A stretch of DNA of 64,000 bases from Pseudomonadaceae bacterium (lineage in GTDB: Bacteria; Pseudomonadota; Gammaproteobacteria; Pseudomonadales; Pseudomonadaceae), in assembly GCA_900766265.1 (NCBI GenBank), contig CAAFUS010000010.1:434001-498000 (forward strand), given 5' to 3'. A program made the position numbers and the translations under genes. Positions 43,082-51,314 of the stretch are shown here, one piece after another; within the stretch, counting starts at the first letter, position 1; each line of letters starts with the position of its first letter. The notes under the pieces were generated by a model. It saw nothing but the letters and a program-made list of their open reading frames with translations. It was not told the DNA's origin and ran no database searches.

Positions 43082-44398
43082 ATGGAGAATCTCGTGCAGG
43101 AAAAGATGACGCTCTGGCTGGCGTGGCTCCGAACGTATCCCGAGCTTCAGACCCTGGCGGCCTGCGCCGCGCTGATCACGACCGCCTGGCTGGCCAATTG
43201 GGTCGTCAAGCGGATCCTGGTGCGCGGGCTGTACCGCATCCTTCGCCCTACGCGCGAGACGGGTCTGCAGGATTTCGGCATCATCCGCCGCCTTTCGAAC
43301 ATTGTTCCGGCGCTGGTGCTATCGGTCGGAGTCACCGCCGTGCCAGGCCTGCCCGACGCGGCCGTGACCGTCGTACGCAACGTCTGCGGCGGCTTTATAG
43401 TCCTGACAATTGCCCTGGCGCTCGGGGCCCTGCTGGACATCATCAACCTCGTTTACCAGCGCCGCTCAGACGCCCACCTGCACCCTATCAAGGGTTACCT
43501 GCAGGTCATCAAGATCGTGCTGTACGCGATTGCAACCATTCTGATCATCGCCACCCTGATAGACCGCTCCCCGCTGATCCTGCTTTCCGGCCTGGGTGCG
43601 ATGGCTGCCGTGCTGATGCTGATCTTTCAGGACACCATCCTTTCCCTGGTCGCCAGCGTACAGATCTCGTCCAACGACATCGTCCGCGTCGGCGACTGGA
43701 TCGAGATGCCACAGCTGAACGCCGACGGCGACGTCATCGACATCGCGCTGCACACGGTGAAAGTGCAGAACTGGGACAAGACCATCACCAATATCCCGAC
43801 CAAGCGATTCATCAGCGACTCGTTCAAGAACTGGCGCGGCATGCAGCAAAGTGGCGGGCGCCGCATCAAGCGCAGCCTGTATCTCGATCAGCAGAGCGTG
43901 CATTTCCTGAGCCAGGACGAATGCGAACGGCTGCACCGCTTCAACCTGCTGAGTGAATACCTGGCCGAAAAGACCCAGGAAATCCAGGCATGGAATGCAA
44001 AGCTGGCCGAGCGCGGCGAGGAGCCCGTGAATACCCGTCGCATCACCAACATCGGCAGCTTCCGTGCCTACGTTCAGCGCTACCTGCGCAGCCACGGCGG
44101 GATTCACCAGAACATGACGTTGATGGTGCGCCAGCTCAGTCCCACGGCTGATGGTTTGCCCCTCGAGATTTATTGCTTCACCAACACGGTGGAATGGTTG
44201 ACTTACGAAAGCATCCAGTCGGACATCTTCGACCACCTGCTGGCGATTCTTCCGGAGTTCGGGCTGCGCGTCTTCCAGCACCCCAGCGGTGCAGACATGC
44301 GGGAGGGATACGGCTCGGTCAGCGCCCTGCTAACGCAGCCTGCGCATGGCACGGCCAAGGTGGGCAACGCACCTCCAAGCCCAGACATGGCGTACTGA
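43082..44398 (+). CDS. MscS-family mechanosensitive channel, YbdG-like
   Basis: 438 residues. Five hydrophobic segments are visible (about 25-45, 75-95, 100-120, 140-160, 165-190). The last corresponds to the MscS pore helix and runs into the beta domain at FQDTILSLVASVQISSNDIVRVGDWIEM, followed by VQNWDKTITNIPTKRFISDSFKNW. The large soluble C-terminal domain with an extra insert (about 265-350) resembles YbdG, a miniconductance channel. It should release solutes on hypoosmotic shock. The start is ATG 43082; a GTG four codons later is possible. Confidence 0.88.
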   Translation: MENLVQEKMTLWLAWLRTYPELQTLAACAALITTAWLANWVVKRILVRGLYRILRPTRETGLQDFGIIRRLSNIVPALVLSVGVTAVPGLPDAAVTVVRNVCGGFIVLTIALALGALLDIINLVYQRRSDAHLHPIKGYLQVIKIVLYAIATILIIATLIDRSPLILLSGLGAMAAVLMLIFQDTILSLVASVQISSNDIVRVGDWIEMPQLNADGDVIDIALHTVKVQNWDKTITNIPTKRFISDSFKNWRGMQQSGGRRIKRSLYLDQQSVHFLSQDECERLHRFNLLSEYLAEKTQEIQAWNAKLAERGEEPVNTRRITNIGSFRAYVQRYLRSHGGIHQNMTLMVRQLSPTADGLPLEIYCFTNTVEWLTYESIQSDIFDHLLAILPEFGLRVFQHPSGADMREGYGSVSALLTQPAHGTAKVGNAPPSPDMAY

Positions 44399-44729
44399 TC
44401 GCAGCGATGCCGGGGTACCTTGGGGGCTTGCCGGGGCTAGCCTCGGCCTGTCCAAGGAGGCTGCCGTCGAAGCGGAGCCGGCCCGCTTCGGAGCCTGTCG
44501 CATCGTGCCAACCGAGCCATTCTGGCAAGCAATAAATGTCAGCGTCAGCGTACTTTTGAGGCATCGGATTTTAAAAAATCGCTTATATCGCGGCACAAAC
44601 ACCAATTTTTCTGCGCCGCTTGCAACTCACAACAAGCAGCCACTAAATTTCAGCCTCAGGCGCTCAGCCATCCCATATTCTGTCTCCGTGCAACGACACC
44701 GCACGGAGCCTGCTCAAAGGAATAACCCC
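44399..44729. other. leuA leader region, 331 bases
   Basis: No gene is apparent. An AT-rich inverted repeat GATTTT-AA-AAAATC (44567-44580) lies in the only AT-rich part and probably marks the promoter region. CTCCGTGC (44684-44691) pairs with GCACGGAG (44701-44708), a hairpin ending seven bases before the AAAGGAA ribosome-binding site. A short open frame ATG...TGA (44536-44559) has no leucine codons, so a classic leucine attenuator is not supported. Confidence 0.45.
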
Positions 44730-46400
44730 GTGACCATGCTCAAAGATCCCTCGAAGAAATATCGGGCCTTTCCGGTCATCGACCTGCCGGACCGGACCTG
44801 GCCCTCGAAGACGATCACCCAGGCCCCGATCTGGCTGAGCTCCGACCTTCGTGACGGCAACCAGTCACTGATCGAACCGATGGACGCAGCGAAGAAGATG
44901 CGTTTCTTCAAGACGCTGGTACAGGTGGGCGTCAAGGAAATCGAAGTGGGCTTCCCCTCCGCTTCGCAAACGGACTTCGACTTCGTCCGAGAGCTGATCG
45001 AAGGGGGTCATATCCCGGACGACGTCACCATCCAGGTGCTCACCCAGGCGCGCGACGACCTGATCAGCCGGACCTTCGAATCGCTCAAGGGCGCCCGGCA
45101 GGCCATCGTTCACTACTACAATGCCACCGCGCCGAGCTTCCGCCGCATCGTCTTCAACCAGGACAAGGCTGGCGTCGTGCAGATCGCGATCAATGCCGCC
45201 CGAACCATCGCCCGCCTGGCCGCACAGGCGCCGGAAACCGACTGGCGCTTCGAATACTCGCCCGAGGTATTCAGCTCCACCGAGACCGATTTCGCCGTCG
45301 AGGTCTGTAACGCGGTCATCGACGTCTTCCAGCCGACACCGGCCAGGAAGCTGATCCTGAACCTGCCCGCGACCATCGAGGCGGCGACGCCGAACGTGTA
45401 CGCCGACCAGATAGAGTATTTCGGCCGGCACATCGACAAGCGCGACAGCGTGATCATCAGCCTGCACACGCACAACGACCGTGGCACTGGCGTCGCGGCC
45501 AGCGAGCTCGGCCTTATGGCCGGCGCCGACCGCGTGGAAGGCTGCCTGTTCGGCAATGGCGAGCGGACCGGCAACGTCGACCTGGTGACCCTGGCATTGA
45601 ACCTCTACACCCAGGGCGTCGACCCGCAGCTGGACTTTTCCGACATCGACGCGGTGCGCAAGGTGGTCGAGGAATGCAACCAGTTGCCGGTTCATCCGCG
45701 CCATCCCTATGTCGGCGATCTGGTCCACACGGCCTTCTCCGGCTCCCATCAGGATGCGATTCGCAAGGGCTTCGCCCAGCAGAAGGACGGCGAGATCTGG
45801 GAAGTACCCTATCTGCCGATCGATCCGGCCGACATCGGGCGCGACTACGAGGCGGTGATTCGCGTCAACAGCCAGTCCGGCAAGGGCGGTATCACCTTCC
45901 TGCTCGAGCAGGAATACGGCATCAGCCTGCCGCGCCGCATGCAGATCGAGTTCAGCCAGGTCGTGCAGAAGGAAACCGACCGGCTGGGCCTCGAAATGAC
46001 CGCGGAGCAGATCTACAACTTGCTCGAACGCGAATATCTGCAGGCCCAGGTGCCCTATACCCTCAAGGGTCACCGCCTGCAGGAAGAGAACGGCACCAGC
46101 GCGGTCGACGTCGAAGTGCACAGCGCCGGCGAGACACAGCACTGGCGCGGCATCGGCAAAGGCCCCCTGGAAGCCCTGGTGGCCGGGCTGCCGGCCGCGG
46201 TCGAGATCATGGATTACTCCGAGCACGCGATTGGTGCCGGCGCGCATGCCAAGGCGGCGGCCTACATCGAAATCCGCCTGGACGGTCAACGCCCTCTGCA
46301 CGGCATGGGCATCGACGAGAACATCACCACCGCGAGCTTCCGCGCCCTGTTCAGCGCGCTCAACCGCGCCCTGCGCGAGGCCGAGGTCAAGGCTGCCTGA
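44730..46400 (+). CDS. leuA: 2-isopropylmalate synthase, long form
   Basis: 556 residues from the GTG at 44730, eight bases after AAAGGAA; this gives the N-terminus MTMLKDPSKKYRAF, in line with P. aeruginosa LeuA. An ATG two codons later is possible. The HMGL-like TIM barrel begins with the divalent-metal motif SSDLRDGNQSL and has SLHTHNDRGTG and GCLFGNGERTGNVDLV. The C-terminal LeuA dimer domain (about 425-556) provides leucine feedback. It condenses acetyl-CoA with 2-oxoisovalerate, the first step to leucine. Long (type 2) form, as in actinobacteria. Confidence 0.97.
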   Translation: MTMLKDPSKKYRAFPVIDLPDRTWPSKTITQAPIWLSSDLRDGNQSLIEPMDAAKKMRFFKTLVQVGVKEIEVGFPSASQTDFDFVRELIEGGHIPDDVTIQVLTQARDDLISRTFESLKGARQAIVHYYNATAPSFRRIVFNQDKAGVVQIAINAARTIARLAAQAPETDWRFEYSPEVFSSTETDFAVEVCNAVIDVFQPTPARKLILNLPATIEAATPNVYADQIEYFGRHIDKRDSVIISLHTHNDRGTGVAASELGLMAGADRVEGCLFGNGERTGNVDLVTLALNLYTQGVDPQLDFSDIDAVRKVVEECNQLPVHPRHPYVGDLVHTAFSGSHQDAIRKGFAQQKDGEIWEVPYLPIDPADIGRDYEAVIRVNSQSGKGGITFLLEQEYGISLPRRMQIEFSQVVQKETDRLGLEMTAEQIYNLLEREYLQAQVPYTLKGHRLQEENGTSAVDVEVHSAGETQHWRGIGKGPLEALVAGLPAAVEIMDYSEHAIGAGAHAKAAAYIEIRLDGQRPLHGMGIDENITTASFRALFSALNRALREAEVKAA

Positions 46401-46410
46401 TGCTGCAGAA

Positions 46411-46460
46411 CGGACAGGGGTACCCGCCCACCCGCCCCTGTCCGGCCCGCTCGCCATTTT
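46411..46460 (+). terminator. Probable leuA terminator
   Basis: CGGACAGGGG (46411-46420) and CCCCTGTCCG (46435-46444) make a perfect 10-base stem around a 14-base loop, starting 10 bases after the leuA stop; ATTTTCG follows after 11 bases. The distant, short T run makes it an imperfect intrinsic terminator. Confidence 0.55.
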
Positions 46461-46625
46461 CGAAACAACCGCTCGCCCCAGCGGAACCGCAGCCGCGACG
46501 AACGCGTCGATCCGCCGCCCCAGTCCGGCCGATCCGTGAATACTCAGGGCCGCCCAGCGTGCCCATCTGACTGCTTCTTGATCCTGCCCTCCGGACCTCA
46601 AGGCCAAAACGGCAATCGTGGAGCC

Positions 46626-46926
46626 GTCCTCTCGAGCGACTGAACCAGGCCAACGCCGTCACCCTAGGCGTGCGCATGAGCAATGAAGCGCCTTCGTAGC
46701 CGCTGCATGCTGATCGACGCCAACCACCGTCTCATCGCCAGTTCCGATTTAAGGGCCGTGCTGGGAGACCCCGTTCGGATCGGTATCGCCCGCTAACAGG
46801 CCAGCGGCTACCGGACTGCGAACGAGCGATTGACCCTGGCCTGGGCCCATACGCCAGGCTTCTAAACCTACCTCGGCATAGGCTATACGGCGCAATCGAA
46901 CAATCGCTGCCCGAAGAGGCGCGCTA
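46626..46926 (+). pseudogene. Decayed fragment resembling a sensor/chemoreceptor ligand-binding domain
   Basis: The frames read in succession LNQANAVTLGVRMSNEA (46656-46707), then MLIDANHRLIASSD and RAVLGDP (from 46707), a TAA at 46794, QASGYRTANERLTLAWAHTPGF, a second in-frame TAA at 46863, TYLGIG, a frameshift, then YGAIEQSLPEEAR and a stop at about 46926. The LIDA-x-x-RLIASSD and AHTPGF-x-TY-x-GLGWYG pattern resembles Cache-type sensor domains of Pseudomonas chemoreceptors. Two stops and at least two shifts make it a dead remnant. Parent family is an inference from pattern only. Confidence 0.5.
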
Positions 46927-47127
46927 GTGGCGGCGTGCTTTTACATAGCGTTACAAGCTAGCGGAGCGCGCATCGACGCCCGCCATCCGGGCCCTGCCGG
47001 GCGAGCATCGGGCGCAGCCGGAAAATTTTCCTGGCCGCTCCGAGAACCTTGAAGCGGTACGTGGGTCCGGACATTAGCGCCCCGCCCAACCCGTGCGGGG
47101 ACCGAACTTGCCAAGGGAGTAACACCC
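46927..47127. other. Palindrome-rich gap before the exported methyltransferase gene
   Basis: With the remnant above, 727 bases separate leuA from the next gene. This part has a perfect 12-base palindrome GGAAAATTTTCC (47020-47031), a GTCCGGAC palindrome near 47065, and CCCCGC/GCGGGG (47080-47100), then AAGGGAG as ribosome-binding site. No other gene seen. Confidence 0.45.
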
Positions 47128-47928
47128 ATGCCGCTCGCGTCCGTCCGCCGTCCTGCCTTTCTGACCGCCCTACCCTTGTTGCTTTCCACCCTGTTGCCCG
47201 CCCACGCCCAGAACGCACCGCAACTGGATGTTCCCTACGTGCCGACGCCCGACCACGTCGTGGCGCGCATGCTGGAGATGGCGAACGTGAATTCGGACGA
47301 CACGGTCATCGACCTCGGCTCCGGCGACGGCCGCATCGCCATCGCGGCGGTACGCGACCGCGGCGCGCGCTCGGCCCTGGGGATTGACCTGGACCCCGAG
47401 CGGATCCGTGAAGCGGAGGCCAATGCCGAAGCGGCCGGCGTGTCCGACAAGGTCAGTTTCGAGCAGGGCGACCTGTTCAAGAAGGACATTTCGGAGGCCA
47501 CGGTGCTGACCATGTACCTGTTGCCGCGGGTCAACCTGCGCCTGCGACCGGTCATCCTCGACACGCTCAAGCCGGGCACCCGGGTGGTGTCCCATGCCTT
47601 CAGCATGGACGAGTGGCAGGCCGATCGCAGCGACTACATCGGCGGCAGCTATGTCTATTTGTGGATAGTGCCGGCCAAGGTCGACGGCCGCTGGGAAGTC
47701 AATGACGGCAACGGTAACTTCACCCTCGATCTACAGCAGCAGTTCCAGCAGGTCGAAGGTACAGCTCAGTCCGGTGGACTGCAGAACGCCGTGACCGGCA
47801 GCCTGGAAGGCGAAGTCCTGCGCTTCAACGTGGGCGGCAAGCTCTACAGGGGCAGGGTCGAGGGTGATCGCATCACCGCCCTCACTGGCGAAGGAGCCGT
47901 CTCCAACTGGAGCGCGCGCCGCACTTGA
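47128..47928 (+). CDS. Class I SAM methyltransferase with Sec signal peptide (FAM173/ATPSCKMT-like core)
   Basis: 266 residues. Residues 1-27 are a typical Sec signal peptide (RR-x-hydrophobic core, AHA cleavage). VPYVPTPDHVVARMLEMANV is followed by the SAM motif I VIDLGSGDGRIAIAA (about 60-74) and acidic motif II LGIDLDPERI, like the FAM173/ATPSCKMT lysine methyltransferases. A C-terminal 75-residue extension (EVNDGNGNFTLDLQQQFQ...) is beta-rich and not part of that core. How a methyltransferase would find SAM outside the cytoplasm is unexplained. It overlaps the APC permease gene start. Confidence 0.82.
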   Translation: MPLASVRRPAFLTALPLLLSTLLPAHAQNAPQLDVPYVPTPDHVVARMLEMANVNSDDTVIDLGSGDGRIAIAAVRDRGARSALGIDLDPERIREAEANAEAAGVSDKVSFEQGDLFKKDISEATVLTMYLLPRVNLRLRPVILDTLKPGTRVVSHAFSMDEWQADRSDYIGGSYVYLWIVPAKVDGRWEVNDGNGNFTLDLQQQFQQVEGTAQSGGLQNAVTGSLEGEVLRFNVGGKLYRGRVEGDRITALTGEGAVSNWSARRT

Positions 47929-49283
47929 GCAGGGGTACTCAAACCCAGCCCCCCCATAGCGGCGGGCTGTCCGTCCTGGATGGTGTCGCCGTGCTGGTGG
48001 GCGTCGTGGTGGGCGTCGGCATCTTCGGCTTTCCGCCACTGGTAGCCCAGCATGCCGACAGCACGCCGATGTATATCGGCCTCTGGTTCGCGGGCGGCCT
48101 GCTCATGCTGGTCGGCGCACTCTGCTATGCCGAACTCGGCGCGACCTTTCCGGACGAAGGCGGCGAATATCACTACCTGAGCAAGGCCTGGGGGCGTCAG
48201 CTGGGGCTGATGTTCGCCTGGGCCCGCGGCACCGTCATCCAGACGGGCGCTATCGCCGCGGTGGCGTTTATCTATGGCGACTACGCGCAGCGGCTGATAC
48301 CCCTCGGCGACTATGGCGCGGCCCTGCACGCGGCCCTCTCGGTGGTATTGCTGACTACGCTCAATATCCTGGGCACACGCGAATCCAAGCGTATCCAGGT
48401 CATCCTGAGCGGCCTAACCGTGCTGGCGCTGACCAGCGTGATGCTGGCCGGTCTGTTCTCTTCTGCCCAGGCCGAACCACCAGTCGTCGCTCAGTCAACC
48501 GGGGACGGCGTCAGCATCGGCATGCTTGGCATGGGGATGGTGTTCGTCCTGCTGACCTATGGCGGCTGGAACGAGGCGGCCTACCTGTCGGGCGAGCTGC
48601 GCGACCCGGACCGTAACATGAGCCGGGTGTTGCTGCTGGGCACGCTGGTGGTGACGACGCTCTATCTGCTTGCCAACGTGGCCTTCCTGCAGATTTTCGG
48701 CCTGCAGGCGCTCAGCCAGTCGACTGCCGTGGGCGCCGACCTGATGGCGCTGGTGGCCGGCGACTGGGCGGCTTTGGCGCTCAGCCTGCTGATCTGCTTC
48801 ACCGCACTGAGCACAATCAACGCGACGATCCTCACGGGCGCCCGGGTCTACTACGCGCTGGGACGCGACGTTCCGCAGCTGAGCATGCTTGGCGCCTGGA
48901 ACGAGCGAGGCTCAACCCCGGTACGGGCGCTGCTGGTCCAGGGCGCCATCACGTTGCTGCTGATCCTGTTTGGGGCCCTGAGCCAGAGCGGTGTGGAGGC
49001 CATGGTCGCCTACACCGCGCCGGTGTTCTGGTTCTTCATGTGTATGACCGCGCTTTCACTGCTCCGCCTGCGCAAGCTGCAACCGCAGGTGCCCCGTCCC
49101 TTCCGCGTGCCGCTGTACCCGCTGTTGCCGCTGGTCTTCGCCTCCAGCTGCCTGGGCCTGTTCATCTCGAGCACGCTCTATGCGGGCCTGGGCGCCCTGC
49201 TCGGGCTACTGGTGCTGGTGCTCGGCCTGCCGCTGTTGCTGCTCAGACGCCAGGCGCTAATGGCGAAAGCCGTCGAGAGCTGA
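47925..49283 (+). CDS. APC-superfamily amino acid permease
   Basis: 452 residues from the TTG at 47925, overlapping the methyltransferase stop (TTGA) with GGAG upstream; no ATG or GTG gives a comparable N-terminus. Twelve hydrophobic segments. The first helix has the unwound glycine motif VGVVVGVGIFGFPP, the LeuT-fold substrate site of APC carriers, and ELGATFPDEGGEYHYLSKAWG follows. Substrate unknown. It probably shares a transcript with the methyltransferase and ends four bases from a convergent gene. Confidence 0.87.
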   Translation: MSRGTQTQPPHSGGLSVLDGVAVLVGVVVGVGIFGFPPLVAQHADSTPMYIGLWFAGGLLMLVGALCYAELGATFPDEGGEYHYLSKAWGRQLGLMFAWARGTVIQTGAIAAVAFIYGDYAQRLIPLGDYGAALHAALSVVLLTTLNILGTRESKRIQVILSGLTVLALTSVMLAGLFSSAQAEPPVVAQSTGDGVSIGMLGMGMVFVLLTYGGWNEAAYLSGELRDPDRNMSRVLLLGTLVVTTLYLLANVAFLQIFGLQALSQSTAVGADLMALVAGDWAALALSLLICFTALSTINATILTGARVYYALGRDVPQLSMLGAWNERGSTPVRALLVQGAITLLLILFGALSQSGVEAMVAYTAPVFWFFMCMTALSLLRLRKLQPQVPRPFRVPLYPLLPLVFASSCLGLFISSTLYAGLGALLGLLVLVLGLPLLLLRRQALMAKAVES

Positions 49284-49302
49284 GGAGCTACAGGCTCAGC
49301 TC
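49277..49302. terminator. Shared hairpin over two convergent stop codons
   Basis: GAGCTGAG (49277-49284) and CTCAGCTC (49295-49302) form a stem that includes the permease stop and the 3' end of the amidase gene. No T run. It may slow both convergent transcripts. Confidence 0.4.
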
Positions 49303-50073
49303 GAAGTCATCGGCATCCTGATGCGCAGGGAAGCGCTCGCGGTGCTCCTCAAGGTCGCCTGCCGACAGCCTGACCCGGAACACACCCTTGCCATCCCTCG
49401 CCTCGAGCAGCAGTTGGCCGTGGAAATCCAGAACCTGGCTGTCGCCGCTATAGGCGTGCCCCTTGCCGTCCTCGCCGATCCGGTTGACAGCGGCCACGTA
49501 GCACAGGTTCTCGATCGCCCGGGCCGGTAGCAGGCGGTTCCAGTGCATCCGACGCGCCGCCGGCCAATTGGCGGTATACAGCAACAGGTCGGTACCGCTC
49601 GCATCGCGGCTCCAGACCGGAAAACGCAGGTCGTAGCAGATCAGCGGTCGCACCCGCCAGCCCTTGAGCTCGAACACCGCCTGGCGGCTGCCCGCGCTGT
49701 AGTGCTTGTGCTCGCCCGCCATGCGGAACAGATGGCGCTTGTCGTAATGCAGCAGCTGACCGTCGGGCTGCGCCCAGAGCAGGCGGTTGCGATGAAAACC
49801 GGCTTCATCGCGAACGATCAGGCTGCCGCAGACGACGGCTTCCAGCGCCGCTGCCTGCTCGCGCAGCCATTGGGCGGTGGGGCCGTCCTCGGTCTCCGCC
49901 AGATGCTCGGAGTGCATCGAGAACCCGGTGGTGAACATCTCCGGCAGCACCACCAGGTCGGCGCCCCGTGCCTGCTGGAGCAGGCGCTGGAAATGGTCGC
50001 GGTTGGCGGCGGCGTCCTGCCAGACGAGGCTGGTCTGGACGAGCGCGATATCGAGATCGGAGCGTGTAGTCAT
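49288..50073 (-). CDS. yafV: Omega-amidase (carbon-nitrogen hydrolase, YafV type)
   Basis: 261 residues. The nitrilase triad is E45 (LPEMFTTGF), K111 (YDKRHLF) and C145 (LICYDLRFP). YafV-type enzymes hydrolyse 2-oxoglutaramate or 2-oxosuccinamate. Its start codon overlaps the stop of the upstream aminotransferase gene by four bases, so it probably removes the oxoglutaramate formed when glutamine is the amino donor. It is convergent with the APC permease gene. Confidence 0.9.
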   Translation of the reverse strand: MTTRSDLDIALVQTSLVWQDAAANRDHFQRLLQQARGADLVVLPEMFTTGFSMHSEHLAETEDGPTAQWLREQAAALEAVVCGSLIVRDEAGFHRNRLLWAQPDGQLLHYDKRHLFRMAGEHKHYSAGSRQAVFELKGWRVRPLICYDLRFPVWSRDASGTDLLLYTANWPAARRMHWNRLLPARAIENLCYVAAVNRIGEDGKGHAYSGDSQVLDFHGQLLLEARDGKGVFRVRLSAGDLEEHRERFPAHQDADDFELSL

Positions 50074-51218
50074 AGAGCAGCTAGCCTCTCGGCGGCCTGG
50101 CGCAACGTGTCCTCGCGCTTGGCAAAGCAGAACCGGACCAGCCTCAGCCCCGGCGGGGGGCTCTGGTAGAACACCGAGATGGGGATGGTCGCCACGCCGT
50201 GTTCACGTGTCATCCACTGCGCCATCTCGACATCGTCCAGGTCCGGCCTGATCGCCGAGTAGTCGGCCAGCTGGAAATAGGTGCCGGCCGCGCGGGTGAA
50301 GGCGAAACGCGATCCGGCCAGCAAGTCGCAGAACAGGTCCCGTTTGGCCTGGTAGAACGCCGGCAGCTCGTCCACATGCTCCGGATGCTCGGCCATGAAG
50401 TCGGCAAGGGCATGCTGCAGCGGCGTCACGCCACAGAAGCTGACGTACTGGTGAACCTTGCGCAACTCGGCGGTCAGGGCCGGTGGCGCGATGACGTAGC
50501 CGGTCTTCCAGCCCGTCACGTGGTAGGTCTTGCCAAACGAACTCACCACGAAGGCGCGCTGATACAGCTCCTCGTGACCGAGCACGCTGGCATGGCTGGC
50601 GCCGTCGAACACCAGATGCTCATAGACCTCGTCGCTGAGCAGGTAGATGTCTCGCCCGCGAATCAGCTCGGCCAGGCGGTCCAGCTCGGCGCGACCGATC
50701 AGCGTGCCACTCGGGTTGTGCGGGCTGTTGAGAATGATCATCCGCGTGCGCGGCGACAGCGCATCGCTCAGCTGCTGCCAGTCGATGCCGAACGACGGTG
50801 GCGTCAGGGCGAGGTGCACGCAGCGCCCTCCGGCCAGCTCGGTGGCCGGCTCGTAACTGTCATAGCAGGGGTCGAAGACGATGACCTCGTCACCCGGTCG
50901 TACCACTGCATGGATGGCGCAGAAGATGGCCTGGGTGGCACCGGGCGTGACGGTCACCTCCTCGCCGGCACTGACCGAGCGCCCATGGAGCCTGGCGACC
51001 TTTCCCGCGATCTGCTCGCGCAGCGCCGGCAAGCCCGGCATCGGCGCGTACTGGTTGTGGCCGTTCATGACATGGCGCGCCACGGCTTCACGCAGCGCGT
51101 CCGGCCCATCGAAGTCGGGGAAACCCTGGGACAGGTTCAGCGCCCCGGTCTGTACCGCGAGCTGGGACATGGTGGTGAAGATGGTGGTGCCGACGTTCGG
51201 CAATTTGCTCTGAATCAT
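50070..51218 (-). CDS. ybdL: Methionine (glutamine-dependent) aminotransferase, YbdL type
   Basis: 382 residues from the ATG at 51218, size of E. coli YbdL (386); the longer upstream frame is not conserved. PLP fold type I with SQGFPDF near the start, SPHNPSGT (about 165-172), SDEVYEH and the PLP lysine K230 in SSFGKTYHVTGWKTGY. YbdL prefers methionine, histidine and aromatic amino acids. The coupled omega-amidase downstream makes transamination with glutamine irreversible, as in methionine salvage from 4-methylthio-2-oxobutyrate. Confidence 0.9.
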   Translation of the reverse strand: MIQSKLPNVGTTIFTTMSQLAVQTGALNLSQGFPDFDGPDALREAVARHVMNGHNQYAPMPGLPALREQIAGKVARLHGRSVSAGEEVTVTPGATQAIFCAIHAVVRPGDEVIVFDPCYDSYEPATELAGGRCVHLALTPPSFGIDWQQLSDALSPRTRMIILNSPHNPSGTLIGRAELDRLAELIRGRDIYLLSDEVYEHLVFDGASHASVLGHEELYQRAFVVSSFGKTYHVTGWKTGYVIAPPALTAELRKVHQYVSFCGVTPLQHALADFMAEHPEHVDELPAFYQAKRDLFCDLLAGSRFAFTRAAGTYFQLADYSAIRPDLDDVEMAQWMTREHGVATIPISVFYQSPPPGLRLVRFCFAKREDTLRQAAERLAAL

Positions 51219-51314
51219 CGAGTTACCCGGCTGAGTCCATGTCAGGCGGAAAGCGCGAGCGGCTTCCACCGAGCCTCGACGAGCGCCTGCGACGGCGCCC
51301 GTCGGTCACTGAGG

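Noticed and set aside
44865..46607. Minus-strand open frame of about 580 codons opposite leuA
   Set aside because: Antisense reading of leuA; no domains or initiation signal.
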